Positions 33,000 through 42,611 of a stretch of 45,989 nt of DNA are shown one piece after another (position 1 is the stretch's first letter; each line of letters starts with the position of its first letter). The DNA comes from Candidatus Hodarchaeota archaeon. GTDB lineage: Archaea; Asgardarchaeota; Heimdallarchaeia; Hodarchaeales; Hodarchaeaceae. The stretch lies in contig JAHQWW010000021.1 of assembly GCA_029856365.1 (NCBI GenBank), forward strand, positions 1 to 45,989, written 5' to 3'. The translations under genes and the position numbers were made by a program. The notes under the pieces were generated by a model. It saw nothing but the letters and a program-made list of their open reading frames with translations. It made no database searches and was not told the origin of the DNA.

Positions 33000-35900
33000 C
33001 TATTTTGAATCGAATTTCACTAATATTGAACTAATTTTACCTAATCTAATCATCGAGGCATATGGTTCATTAATAACGTTTCCTGTAATGGAGATACTTT
33101 TTTCTTCTGTAATATTCAACTGAATTTCACTTATTTTTGTCTTATCATCGTAAGTATCCAGCATAAGGGGATTGTAATAAACAATCTTGCAATTCCCGAG
33201 GAATTGAAAGCTTATAAAACCTTCAGAATCAAATAACCAACTTGGTAATATTGGATTGAATTTTAAACACAACTTATTATTTTTAAATACGAATGGATGC
33301 TTTCCAACCATCATTAAAAGCCATATGTTTAGAAATTCAGCGGTTGCACCACTTAGTCTTGCATAAAATCCTGTACCATGTAGATTTTCATCAGTAAAAG
33401 CGCTACTTACAATAAACGACGAATTTTCAGCTAAATTTCTTCCATATACTTCAGCATCCTGAAAAGGAATGGCAACATTCTGGAAATCAAGGAAAAATTC
33501 TTCATAGAGACCTGCTTTAAGTAATTCAAGTAAGAACTTGTATTCCATATGAAGCCAGATTGACTCGTTTTCTAACCAACCAGGAGAGAAAGCTTTGGCT
33601 CTCCCAATATCAACGGGCTGCTTTGCAAGTGATTCGTTTAATTTATACATCTTTAACTTCTGATCAAAAAGATTACTATCTCTTACTTGCCTCCAAATTT
33701 CTCTAGCATCATCTTTATTGTGTTGTATTTTTAATGCTCTCACGAAACCTTCTAAAAACAGTGGTAGTGGAATTGGTTCAAATTTTTTCACTCTTACGTT
33801 TGGACATCCGGTTTCATGAATTTTTTCATTACCATGTTCATCAAACAGGATTTCAAATTTCTCTGCTTCATAGTAAAAGTAAGTTGGATATTTGTGATTA
33901 TTTATTTCCAGTGCCCGAGACAAGCCCCCCTCTATTTTTTGCAAAAAACGTTCTAGGATTTCCCTCACTATCTTAATTGCAATTTCTTTTTCTTCACCTA
34001 TGATTCCGAACTTTGTTCTCTTTCTGTAGCTTTCCCTTTCTGTTGAGACTAGATCCCAATAAGTAAAATGATTATTTTCTGATGAAAAATAATCATTTAA
34101 ATGGATTAATATAGCCTCAAGAAAATCGTAAACTTCCACTGGGACTTTAATAGACTTGTGAATCTTATTCTCTAAAGAAATCAACATAAATTTGATTATT
34201 CTTATTAGTTCATAAGTTTCAGGCATGGAGGAGCCAAAAATTCCTGGTAATCCATTCAATGCATCATACCAGCCTGGCTTATCTGCTTCCATTTCAATAC
34301 CCATCCCATATGGATCCAAAGTAGTAAATTTGACCAATACGAGGCAAAATAACTTAGAGAACAAATTTGTTTTATAGATGGAGCCAGTACCATTTTCTAT
34401 TCTTACTAAATTCTGGAGGTTATCTCTAGAATTTATTAACTCCTCTTTTTGCTTATCAATTGCTACTGAACCTAACTGTCTTATTTTCCCTTCAATTATT
34501 ACATATTTGTCTTCTCTTGGCCGAACCATGGCTGGATTGTCATAAAAAGTGAATATTTTCTTCTCAAAAAGTATTTCATCTTTTTTGTCAGGATAAATTG
34601 AAAGATAATCTTCTATAAGATCTAAGTTGTATGTCCAATGATCCACCCAATAACCTTCTCCATATGAAGCTTCAAAGATTTGATCGGAGTTTGCTAAAAC
34701 TGTAATCAAAAAATTACTAGGAGAAACCTGTAGGTTTATTTCGTGTTCTTTCACAAACTTAAGTAAACTCCCTGGAGTAAATGGCTTTTTAAAGAAATCT
34801 TTAATTGTACTCCTATCAATCACAAGATTCAAAATCTCTGATAAATTATTATTTTCAAGTTTGAAGCTCGAACCATTAAGCACTAATGGATTATAGCCAT
34901 CTAATTGAATTAAATTCATAAATGTAAATATATTAAAATACTGGACATCAGGGAGAATATGCACATCGCATCTTCGATTTTGATTTACATCTCGGTAATT
35001 TCCATTCCCTTGTGAGAAGAAATTGTTTTCTAAATAGAACCAATTATAATCTCGTTCAAGATCCCCGTGTTTTCGAAAGTATAGGTGAAATACAATAGGT
35101 GAATCTATTCTGTTTATTATCATTGGATAACCTCCCCGTAAAACGTTGTCCAAATAATTTTGTTGGCAATATATGTCGAATAATTTGGAAGATGTTTTTG
35201 TTTTTACTTTCTTGATTATTGAATCGATTATTTCTTCATTTTCATTTTCTTTAATACTAATATATTCTTTGTTAACAATTCTGTGTTTTTGACTGTTTAA
35301 CCAATTGATATCATTCACTTGTCCAATAATAGAGAAAATTTCCACTTTTTTTTTCGGATCTATGTTTAATTCAGTAATAAAAAGACCACAGGGGATTTTA
35401 TTAGTAGTGATTTGTTTTTTCTTAAGCAATTCTCCAGTTGGAAATTTTAAAAACGCATCAGGGTGAGATAAAGATGTATTTCTGCCAAAAACTCTCTCTT
35501 GATCAACAATAGGCTCCAGTAATCTACAATCTTCCTTTTCTTGAATAAAAGATAGGGAAAAATGTCCTGTTTTTATTTTCTCAACTTTTGTTTCATCTCC
35601 TATCCTTGAACTTACTTTATAGAAAGGGATTCTTTCGTTCATATTAGTGGTTTCAATCCACCCAATCCCAGTGTAAATCATATTTTTGAGAACTCCATGA
35701 TTAATCCCGAATGGAACCACAATTGGCAACCCGTCAAGTAGTGAAAACTTTATAGGAGATGATGAAACGTTTTCAATAGTTAATTTCCGAATTAATCCCC
35801 CAAAATCTTCATTTGGTATGGTAAAATATAATACATTAGTTTTCAAGCCGTGTTCTTTAGAAATTTCTTCAATCCCTAAACTATAATGATTTATTATCAT

Positions 35901-36227
35901 TCGTTCAATTTTATCGAATTTTCGATGATTTACAGAAAAAGGCTCATAATAATGGAACTTGTTCTCATCCTTAATCTTCAAAAAGGTCCTAAATCCAGTA
36001 TAAGGTACAGTTTGGTAGGACTTATTAGCAGGGTGAAATTCCATTATGGAGCTATTTTTATCTCTAAGCCCAAAACTTGCAATTCCTTGCCCCCTATTAA
36101 CATAGAAAACCCATAAGGGTATCCCCATTGAACCAGCAATCCCTGGTAAAAAACTAGCAAAAGGTTTCGAATTATTATAGTTCTCTATAATAAATCTATT
36201 CTTTTCATCGTAATAGTAATCACTCAA
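33000..36227 (-). CDS. GH94/GH149/GH161-type glycoside phosphorylase-like protein, 1075 residues
   Basis: This very large phosphorylase-like protein starts with a beta-sandwich (about 1-330) followed by an insertion-rich (alpha/alpha)6 barrel. Its active-site region is EADKPGWYDALNGLPG (Asp about 655), the counterpart of DWNDGL in the GH94 at 6871-9603. The C-terminus has GRAKAFSPGWLENESIW, HGTGFYARLSGATAEF and a beta cap. This size and motif occur in proteins annotated cellobiose phosphorylase and in the beta-1,3-glucan phosphorylase families GH149/GH161. Probable product: glucose 1-phosphate from longer beta-glucans. The start is a TTG with AGGT close upstream, so it is somewhat uncertain. 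A HAD phosphatase gene lies 14 bp upstream on the same strand. Confidence 0.75.
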   Translation of the reverse strand: MSDYYYDEKNRFIIENYNNSKPFASFLPGIAGSMGIPLWVFYVNRGQGIASFGLRDKNSSIMEFHPANKSYQTVPYTGFRTFLKIKDENKFHYYEPFSVNHRKFDKIERMIINHYSLGIEEISKEHGLKTNVLYFTIPNEDFGGLIRKLTIENVSSSPIKFSLLDGLPIVVPFGINHGVLKNMIYTGIGWIETTNMNERIPFYKVSSRIGDETKVEKIKTGHFSLSFIQEKEDCRLLEPIVDQERVFGRNTSLSHPDAFLKFPTGELLKKKQITTNKIPCGLFITELNIDPKKKVEIFSIIGQVNDINWLNSQKHRIVNKEYISIKENENEEIIDSIIKKVKTKTSSKLFDIYCQQNYLDNVLRGGYPMIINRIDSPIVFHLYFRKHGDLERDYNWFYLENNFFSQGNGNYRDVNQNRRCDVHILPDVQYFNIFTFMNLIQLDGYNPLVLNGSSFKLENNNLSEILNLVIDRSTIKDFFKKPFTPGSLLKFVKEHEINLQVSPSNFLITVLANSDQIFEASYGEGYWVDHWTYNLDLIEDYLSIYPDKKDEILFEKKIFTFYDNPAMVRPREDKYVIIEGKIRQLGSVAIDKQKEELINSRDNLQNLVRIENGTGSIYKTNLFSKLFCLVLVKFTTLDPYGMGIEMEADKPGWYDALNGLPGIFGSSMPETYELIRIIKFMLISLENKIHKSIKVPVEVYDFLEAILIHLNDYFSSENNHFTYWDLVSTERESYRKRTKFGIIGEEKEIAIKIVREILERFLQKIEGGLSRALEINNHKYPTYFYYEAEKFEILFDEHGNEKIHETGCPNVRVKKFEPIPLPLFLEGFVRALKIQHNKDDAREIWRQVRDSNLFDQKLKMYKLNESLAKQPVDIGRAKAFSPGWLENESIWLHMEYKFLLELLKAGLYEEFFLDFQNVAIPFQDAEVYGRNLAENSSFIVSSAFTDENLHGTGFYARLSGATAEFLNIWLLMMVGKHPFVFKNNKLCLKFNPILPSWLFDSEGFISFQFLGNCKIVYYNPLMLDTYDDKTKISEIQLNITEEKSISITGNVINEPYASMIRLGKISSILVKFDSK

Positions 36228-36241
36228 TACCTGGCCTATCC

Positions 36242-37042
36242 TTATATATTATTTATTAATCGTAGAAGAAATTCTTTTACTCCTTCACCGTTTGGATGAT
36301 CTAAAATTCCTGATGAGAGATCCTTTAATCTCTTTGGGGATGATGGAAAAGTCCAAGACTCATTGGCAACCTCTGCGCAATGAATGTCATTTTCAGAATC
36401 ACCAATAAAGATCACTTTAAGATGTTGGAATTCCTGATGGAAGAACTCGTTCAGAAAGTCGGGTAGAAACAAACACTTCTTGACAAAGGGGGGAGAAATT
36501 TCTAGATATGTTTCATGGGAAGCACTAATCTGAATAAGATTAGATAATTTTCTGCATATATGTTCACGGAACCTTTTGATCTTCAATTTTTCATCAATTA
36601 ACAAAATCTTTATACATCTATCCGCAAATTCATTACTCCAAGGCACAGGTGTAATACCAGTTACTTTGGCTTCCCTTTCAACACCCGCGGAGAAATCGGA
36701 TACAGCCCAAAAGTTTGTTCCATAATATGTTGTGATGATATTAAAAGAAGATAGCTCTTCATTGATTTTATCAACGGTTTCACGTGGAAAATGAATGACT
36801 CTATCAAATTTTGTCCAAGTTGTAAGATGAAGAGCCGCTCCATTCAAGGAAATAGTAGGCACAAAATTAAAATAATCCTTTAAAACAAATTCAACGCCTA
36901 GGGGATGTCGTGCTGTCGCAATTAGAACGCGAGATTCATTAATATATTCTTCTAAAAGGATCATAAGATCAATGTTTGGTTTTTCACCAGTTTTAATCAA
37001 AGTACCATCCATATCTAATACTAATATGAAGTAATCAGTCAT
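36242..37042 (-). CDS. HAD-superfamily (Cof-type) sugar phosphatase
   Basis: The 266-residue HAD hydrolase has all four motifs: DMDGTLI (nucleophile Asp at the N-terminus), IATARHP (motif II), the lysine of FVKKCLF (motif III) and FIGDSENDIHCAE (motif IV). The type IIB cap fits Cof/phosphosugar phosphatases such as sucrose- or mannosyl-phosphoglycerate phosphatases. With the phosphorylase gene starting 14 bp downstream, it probably belongs to the same operon. It might dephosphorylate a sugar phosphate from the phosphorolytic pathway; that is inference. Cytosolic. Confidence 0.88.
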   Translation of the reverse strand: MTDYFILVLDMDGTLIKTGEKPNIDLMILLEEYINESRVLIATARHPLGVEFVLKDYFNFVPTISLNGAALHLTTWTKFDRVIHFPRETVDKINEELSSFNIITTYYGTNFWAVSDFSAGVEREAKVTGITPVPWSNEFADRCIKILLIDEKLKIKRFREHICRKLSNLIQISASHETYLEISPPFVKKCLFLPDFLNEFFHQEFQHLKVIFIGDSENDIHCAEVANESWTFPSSPKRLKDLSSGILDHPNGEGVKEFLLRLINNI

Positions 37043-37118
37043 CAGATGATATACGATCCTTTTTTAATATTAAATATATGACGTAAAGATTTTGGTTGAC
37101 TTATCATACCGCTAGTAC

Positions 37119-40100
37119 CTATTTATATAACCAACATTTTACCTGTCGTTCTTTGCCAGATAGTTTAACCATAGGAGGTTCAGCAGATTTACAATGGGTC
37201 ATCACTTCAGGACATCTTGGATGGAATCGACACCCCTTGGGAGGGTACCTTAAATCAGGGTGACTACCTGGTATGCTTCTCAATTCAGAAGATCGAGTGC
37301 CATCAGGGTTGAATCTTACAATAGAAGAAATAAGTAAAATAGTATAAGGATGAAGGGGATCGTTGATAATATCATCCATTAGACCCATTTCGACGATTTC
37401 ACCACAATACATTATGATTGATCTACTACATAATTGTCTGAGTGTAGCTATGTCATGGGAAACAAAGAGGATAGATTCAATAATTTTATCGTTCTTTAAG
37501 TCAGAGAGCATTTTTATCATCTGCTTTTGGGAGGTAACATCTAAAGCACTTGTTGGTTCATCTATTATCAAGAGATTAGGATTCCATAGTGTGGAGATCG
37601 CGATGATAACCCGCTGTTTCATACCTCCACTAAGTTCATGAGGGTAACGATTTAGAACTGACTTATCCAAACCAACCCTCTCGAAATGGTTTTCTGCAAG
37701 TTCGTATATTTCTTCTTTAGATCCCTTTTTCCCCGTACGTTCTTTCACCACATCCGTTATAAAATCCTTGATCTTTTTCACTGGATTCAAAGATTCCATC
37801 GATGCTTGGGGTATATAAGACATCAGCTTGCATTTTACATAAATCCTTAATACCTCACGCCTGATTTTGTAAATTTCAAATTTGTCAACAAGAACTTTTC
37901 CCTCTTCATAATGTAAAAGGGGTCTGGGCGTTCCTGTGAGAAGTTCTGCTAATGTAGACTTTCCACAACCCGATTCTCCAGCAAGACCAACAATTTCACC
38001 CCTTTTTATTGTTAATGAGACATTATCTACACCATGAACCACCCCAAAAGATCCTCGGTAAAATCCTCTCAGATTCTCAACTTCTAAAAGATGTTCTAGA
38101 AATATATCCTCATCTTCAACTTTAGGTTCTTTAATAACTCTTCCACTAATAGCTGCAACGACACTTTTATTGGAAGAACGATAACTTGGAATCGTTGTAC
38201 TCACAATTGTTATTATGAAAGATATAGATACCCAAAAAATAATCATTAGCGGATCCACATTCACCTTTATTGGAATACTTGTGGAAATGTACCATTGCAT
38301 AAGATATGAACCAATAATCCCCTCAATTATTCCAATAATAACAGCTGTTACCTCCAACATTGTACTTTCAGCTAAGAAAATGGAGAATACTTCCTTTTTC
38401 GAAATTCCCATAGAACGCATGATTCCTACTTCTCTTTCCATTTTCAACGTAGAGATTAGTATGCACACAAATTGAGCTAATCCAACCAAAAAAAATGATT
38501 CTAAGAATAAAATTTGAAATAATACAGCTTGCTTTCGAAGTGTTCCCTCAATCAATCCAGAATAAAGATCTATTGAAACTGTACGATGAAATTCATCATA
38601 CGTATCCATAAGAATTCTTGTTAAATTATTAACATTAGTATCATCTTCTATTGCCATAACGAACCATTTTGCTACTGATTCATCTTCTGAAGGAAATAAT
38701 TGGTCAAATAAAACATTAGATAGGTACAGATACAAACCTTGACGTACAAAAGGATTTCCCCTCACAATTCCATTTATAACGAGGTTTACTGTTATATTTT
38801 CTTTTAATATGATTGACACATTTTTACCTAAGTCCATGTTCAGATTCTGCAAGAGAAGATCACTAATAACTACACCTTGTTCAGAAGTATTCATCATCGT
38901 CATTAGATTAGGTTTTCTTTGGGCAATAATTGGATCTATAAACGTTTCATACTTAATTGGATCAATACCAAACACAATGATTCGCTCAGAACTTGAATTC
39001 ACAATCGTTGACTGTTCTTGTATAAAACTGGCTTCTAATATATCCCTATTACTCTCTAACTCTTCAACTATGCTAAGTGGTAACTCTTGTCCATCGTAAC
39101 ATTCTGCAATGATATCGATACCACCAAACTGATCATTGTAATAGCTTGGGACAGCTTCAATCAAAGCATTCGATATAATTCCAATGATAATGATGAATGA
39201 TAACGCGATGGCGCTTGTTAAAATCGTGATTGAAGATTTGGAGGCTTCACGTTTAACATTTCGTGATGAAATGACTTTGGCAATGGTTGAATGCCAAAAT
39301 AGATACTTTCCTACCTTGGGTAAGAAGTTTAGCAAACCAGTTTGAATTAATAATGCTCCAACAAGTATTAAAACGACAACAATGAAATGAAAAGAGAATA
39401 TTTCAAAAGATAAAAACCGTGATGGACCAATGAAGTAAGTTCCAATAAAACCAATTACACTCAACATTAGACCAGTTAGAAAGGTATATTTCCATGTAAC
39501 TTTCCATTTATACTCTAAATTTCGTTGCTGGTAATGGATACTTTGAACAGGAGGGAGTATGATAGCGAGTACAACTGGATAAATCCCTGCAACGAGTGAT
39601 ATTAAAATTCCTGTAACAAAAGCGGAACCTATGGACGCTGGTTTTATTACTAACTGGGAAACAGTCACTATTTCCACTGTTTGATTAAACATCGTTAAAT
39701 AAATTACTGAGAAAAGAAATCCTAGAAAAGTGCCCAAAAAACTCCCTAACACACTATAAACTAGAATTTCAATACCAAGAGTCAAAACGATCTGGAAGTT
39801 TGAGGTTCCTACCGATTTTAAGATCCCAAATTCTTTTTTCCGTTCATTCACATTTATCGTTAGTAGATTAGACAGAAATAAGATAGCTACTACAAAAGAT
39901 GCCAAAATAATTATGTTCATAGCTGTTTGATAAGAAGTTATTCCAATCTTAGATATTTCAGAAATTATTTTTCCTCTGATAACTAGGTAATTCTCTCCAA
40001 TTTTACCCTTTATATTTGTGACTATTTCGTCAATCTCAAGTAAATCATCAACTTCAACTACACATTCAATATGAAAACTCCATTTTACTTCTAATAGCTT

Positions 40101-40712
40101 TTGATAAAAAAAATCCACATCTATTAAGATATAAAGATATCCGAATAAGTTTCCAAAATTAATATTATCTTTCATTATTCCTCTTATATATACTAAACCA
40201 GACATACCAGGAATTATTTGTGATAAATTAATACTCTGATCAGGGGTTACTCCAAACATATCTGCAAGTGTTTTTGAGATTAATATCCCATTCCGTCTTA
40301 AGCTTAGATTTCCTTCAAGTAATTCAATTTGCCGAAAATCAGGGTGATTAGATTTACAACCATAAATAATAAGGTTTTCATTTATGTCGAAGCCATGACT
40401 TATAAACTGGACTGTTTCATTAGAATAAATATGAGTTATTATAGTACTAGCCTTACTAACTCCAGATATCGATTGTACTGTAGCTGTTACATTTCTCATT
40501 TCTTCAAGAGTTTTGTTATTTTGGATTGAATGAATATTAATATCAGTATAATTATTCCAACGATGATCTGTGATAAAATTTTCATAAAGAGAATCAATAG
40601 AGATAGCAATCCCAGTTTCCAGTGCAACAGATAGAGAGATCCCTAGTATTAATAGAAAACTTCTCCATCTATTTCGTTTCACATTACGGAAAGCTAGGTC
40701 AATATATCTCAT
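37119..40712 (-). CDS. FtsX/MacB-type permease fused to an OppD-like ABC ATPase
   Basis: A single uninterrupted frame encodes about 1197 residues (ATG at 40712 starts the typical MRYIDLAFRNVKRNRWRSF of FtsX permeases; an upstream TTG at 40883 would add 57 Lys/Asn-rich residues). The N-terminal ~860 residues form two FtsX/MacB units, each with an extracytoplasmic domain, and about ten membrane helices. The C-terminal ~340 residues are a peptide-importer-type ATPase: Walker A GESGCGKST (912-920), the Q-loop in YIPQASMESLNP, signature LSGGMKQR, Walker B LLIIDEPTSALD, VSHD, and the OppD/OppF-specific CRFHPRCPE tail. This mixes a type VII permease with an Opp-family ATPase in one chain. Last gene of an ABC operon. 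Confidence 0.88.
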   Translation of the reverse strand: MRYIDLAFRNVKRNRWRSFLLILGISLSVALETGIAISIDSLYENFITDHRWNNYTDINIHSIQNNKTLEEMRNVTATVQSISGVSKASTIITHIYSNETVQFISHGFDINENLIIYGCKSNHPDFRQIELLEGNLSLRRNGILISKTLADMFGVTPDQSINLSQIIPGMSGLVYIRGIMKDNINFGNLFGYLYILIDVDFFYQKLLEVKWSFHIECVVEVDDLLEIDEIVTNIKGKIGENYLVIRGKIISEISKIGITSYQTAMNIIILASFVVAILFLSNLLTINVNERKKEFGILKSVGTSNFQIVLTLGIEILVYSVLGSFLGTFLGFLFSVIYLTMFNQTVEIVTVSQLVIKPASIGSAFVTGILISLVAGIYPVVLAIILPPVQSIHYQQRNLEYKWKVTWKYTFLTGLMLSVIGFIGTYFIGPSRFLSFEIFSFHFIVVVLILVGALLIQTGLLNFLPKVGKYLFWHSTIAKVISSRNVKREASKSSITILTSAIALSFIIIIGIISNALIEAVPSYYNDQFGGIDIIAECYDGQELPLSIVEELESNRDILEASFIQEQSTIVNSSSERIIVFGIDPIKYETFIDPIIAQRKPNLMTMMNTSEQGVVISDLLLQNLNMDLGKNVSIILKENITVNLVINGIVRGNPFVRQGLYLYLSNVLFDQLFPSEDESVAKWFVMAIEDDTNVNNLTRILMDTYDEFHRTVSIDLYSGLIEGTLRKQAVLFQILFLESFFLVGLAQFVCILISTLKMEREVGIMRSMGISKKEVFSIFLAESTMLEVTAVIIGIIEGIIGSYLMQWYISTSIPIKVNVDPLMIIFWVSISFIITIVSTTIPSYRSSNKSVVAAISGRVIKEPKVEDEDIFLEHLLEVENLRGFYRGSFGVVHGVDNVSLTIKRGEIVGLAGESGCGKSTLAELLTGTPRPLLHYEEGKVLVDKFEIYKIRREVLRIYVKCKLMSYIPQASMESLNPVKKIKDFITDVVKERTGKKGSKEEIYELAENHFERVGLDKSVLNRYPHELSGGMKQRVIIAISTLWNPNLLIIDEPTSALDVTSQKQMIKMLSDLKNDKIIESILFVSHDIATLRQLCSRSIIMYCGEIVEMGLMDDIINDPLHPYTILLISSIVRFNPDGTRSSELRSIPGSHPDLRYPPKGCRFHPRCPEVMTHCKSAEPPMVKLSGKERQVKCWLYK

Positions 40713-40889
40713 TTTAAACACAAGAAATCGTAAATAGATTTCATAGAATGAATTATTAATCCGTTTTTCATTTTGACTTTTATTAAGTACAAATTTACTA
40801 AAAAATCTTTTTTCTTCAATCGAGTTATTATAGGAAAATTTATTCTTTTTAGAATATTTGAACCATAAATTTGATTGAAGCAAAGGATG

Positions 40890-41780
40890 TTAGTAATATC
40901 CAAGTACTCCCTTTTTTCGTGTGCGATATTCAAAGTAGTTAAAGACTAGAATTCCTAAACAAAGCCAAATGAAATTCAGGATTGTTAAATATCCTAGAAT
41001 TTCAAACCAATAGTTACTAAATCCTTGGAGTACTCCTTCTCGGAATCCTTCGACACCCCAAGTAATTGGGGAGATAAATGCCAATGGTCTGAGAAAAACA
41101 GGTAGTACAGCTAAGGGGAAGGATGCTGGGGCTAATAAATTCATAAATCCGTCCATAAAGAGAACAAATTTCCATGCCTGTTTCATGGCAAGAACCAGTC
41201 CAGAAATTATTAAAGAAAATCCTAACAATGAGATTGTGGCAAAAAACAAGATTAGAATCATCGGTAGAATATTTAAAAGGTTTATTTGTAATCCATATAG
41301 AAAGAATACACCTCCAACTTGTAAGATAAAGGCTATCACTGACATAGTTAGTCCAAAAAGTGTATTTCCTAATATTATTGAAAATCGGGAAGTAGGAGTC
41401 ATATAAATGCTAACCAAGGTTCCAGTCCATTCTTCACGTCGAATTCCCATAGCACCCATCCAATAAATCCGCGTTAGTATAGCCATTGACGCTGAGCCGA
41501 AAGTTAAGAATAATATAACATCATTTGTTCCTGCATACTTCGCTAGTATCTCGCTTTCACGACCACCAACTAAAGCTTGGCCATAAATGATAACAGGTAG
41601 TAGGAAAATCAATGGTTCAGACACAAAATAAAGAAAAGTCAATGGATACGATAATCTAATTCTCCAATACTTTATCATCAACTCCCAAGCACAATTTACT
41701 TCAAACCAAAGGCGTGAGAGGCGTTTTTGGTGAAATTGGGGTGATAGGGTTGTATTGAAGGATTTTGTTCTGTTATACAT
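40890..41780 (-). CDS. ABC-2 type transporter permease
   Basis: The 296-residue protein has six membrane segments in the ABC-2 pattern: an N-terminal amphipathic region, TM1 near YPLTFLYFVSEPLIFLLPV, a cytoplasmic coupling segment around MGIRREEWTGTLVSIYMTP, and later LAPASFPLAVLPVFLRPLAFISPITWGVEGFRE. This type exports drugs, lipids or polysaccharides with a DrrA-like ATPase. Its start is two bases after the preceding permease gene's stop and the ATPase is further upstream, so all are in one operon and probably form an ATPase2-permease-permease exporter. Substrate unknown. About 177 bp separate its stop from the fused gene's ATG. Confidence 0.92.
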   Translation of the reverse strand: MYNRTKSFNTTLSPQFHQKRLSRLWFEVNCAWELMIKYWRIRLSYPLTFLYFVSEPLIFLLPVIIYGQALVGGRESEILAKYAGTNDVILFLTFGSASMAILTRIYWMGAMGIRREEWTGTLVSIYMTPTSRFSIILGNTLFGLTMSVIAFILQVGGVFFLYGLQINLLNILPMILILFFATISLLGFSLIISGLVLAMKQAWKFVLFMDGFMNLLAPASFPLAVLPVFLRPLAFISPITWGVEGFREGVLQGFSNYWFEILGYLTILNFIWLCLGILVFNYFEYRTRKKGVLGYY

Positions 41781-41782
41781 GA

Positions 41783-42610
41783 TTAATACACTCCTAACGA
41801 ACCCTTTTTACGAGAATAGGCTTCCATCTTAGTAAAGAAAAGAACCCCAATCACCCATAACAGCACATCAAGGATTAATAAGCCAATCACAAAAACTATT
41901 GGCTCTACTGTGGGGAATAACACTATTTCTGGCATTATTAATTTCCTGATAACAGAAAGTCCTAAAGTAAAGGGAATTACCAAAGAAATTCCCCGAATCC
42001 ACCATGGTAACGCTTGTAAACTATACCGAACTGGTGTGATAAAATGCATCCCAGTTTCAACCATCTCTGTCAAGGTTCCAGGTTCCTTGAAGACAATAAT
42101 AATACCTGCCATTAAAACACCAAAACCATACAAACCAACATTAGTGAGAAACAGTATTCCCACTGACAAAACTACTCCTTGCCATAGTATATTGATTTGA
42201 AGGAATAAGCTAATTATTGTAAATTGAATCAACACATTTATCGATGCCCAGATTGTTTCTGAAATACTTGTTCCAATGAGAATATCTACACGACTTGCGG
42301 ACGTTGTCCATAACACTTCCAATGTTCCTGACTCTTGTTCCCAGCGAATAGCGTTCCCTGCGCCCCATACAGCTGAGGAAACAAACATAAATAGTATTGT
42401 ACCTACAACAAGAAAACTCAGAAAATCTTCGCTCCCAGTAAGTTCTGCAAAGTATTCACTTGAGGTCCCACCAACAAACGCAATACCTTGGAAGATGAGT
42501 GGTGTCACCCACATGACTGGCATTATTGCCCAAAATAACAGGTCAAATTTATAGCGGGACATATGGATAATGTTTTTGTAGATTATTGCCCTGATCGTTG
42601 AGAGTTCCAC
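41783..42610 (-). CDS. ABC-2 type transporter permease
   Basis: The 275-residue protein is also ABC-2-like, with the coupling segment NAIRWEQESGTLEVLWTTSASRV and TM segments around FWAIMPVMWVTPLIFQGI, SFLVVGTILFMFVSSAVWG and FLTNVGLYGFGVLMAGIIIVF. The C-terminal MHFITPVRYSLQALPWWIRGISLVIPFT is the usual ABC-2 P-rich turn. It starts with GTG (42610), preceded by an AAGGAGGA ribosome site within the ATPase gene end, so it is translationally coupled. Together with the 40890 permease it forms a heterodimeric channel. Confidence 0.92.
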   Translation of the reverse strand: MELSTIRAIIYKNIIHMSRYKFDLLFWAIMPVMWVTPLIFQGIAFVGGTSSEYFAELTGSEDFLSFLVVGTILFMFVSSAVWGAGNAIRWEQESGTLEVLWTTSASRVDILIGTSISETIWASINVLIQFTIISLFLQINILWQGVVLSVGILFLTNVGLYGFGVLMAGIIIVFKEPGTLTEMVETGMHFITPVRYSLQALPWWIRGISLVIPFTLGLSVIRKLIMPEIVLFPTVEPIVFVIGLLILDVLLWVIGVLFFTKMEAYSRKKGSLGVY

Positions 42611-42611
42611 G

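Noticed and set aside
40713..40883. 57-residue N-terminal extension of the FtsX-OppD fusion from a TTG
   Set aside because: It is Lys/Asn-rich with no ribosome site. The ATG at 40712 yields the conserved FtsX-type N-terminus, so I start there.
40709..40933. 74-residue minus-strand ORF overlapping the ABC-2 permease end and the fusion gene start
   Set aside because: It lies in another frame across two better supported genes and has no ribosome site or recognisable motif.
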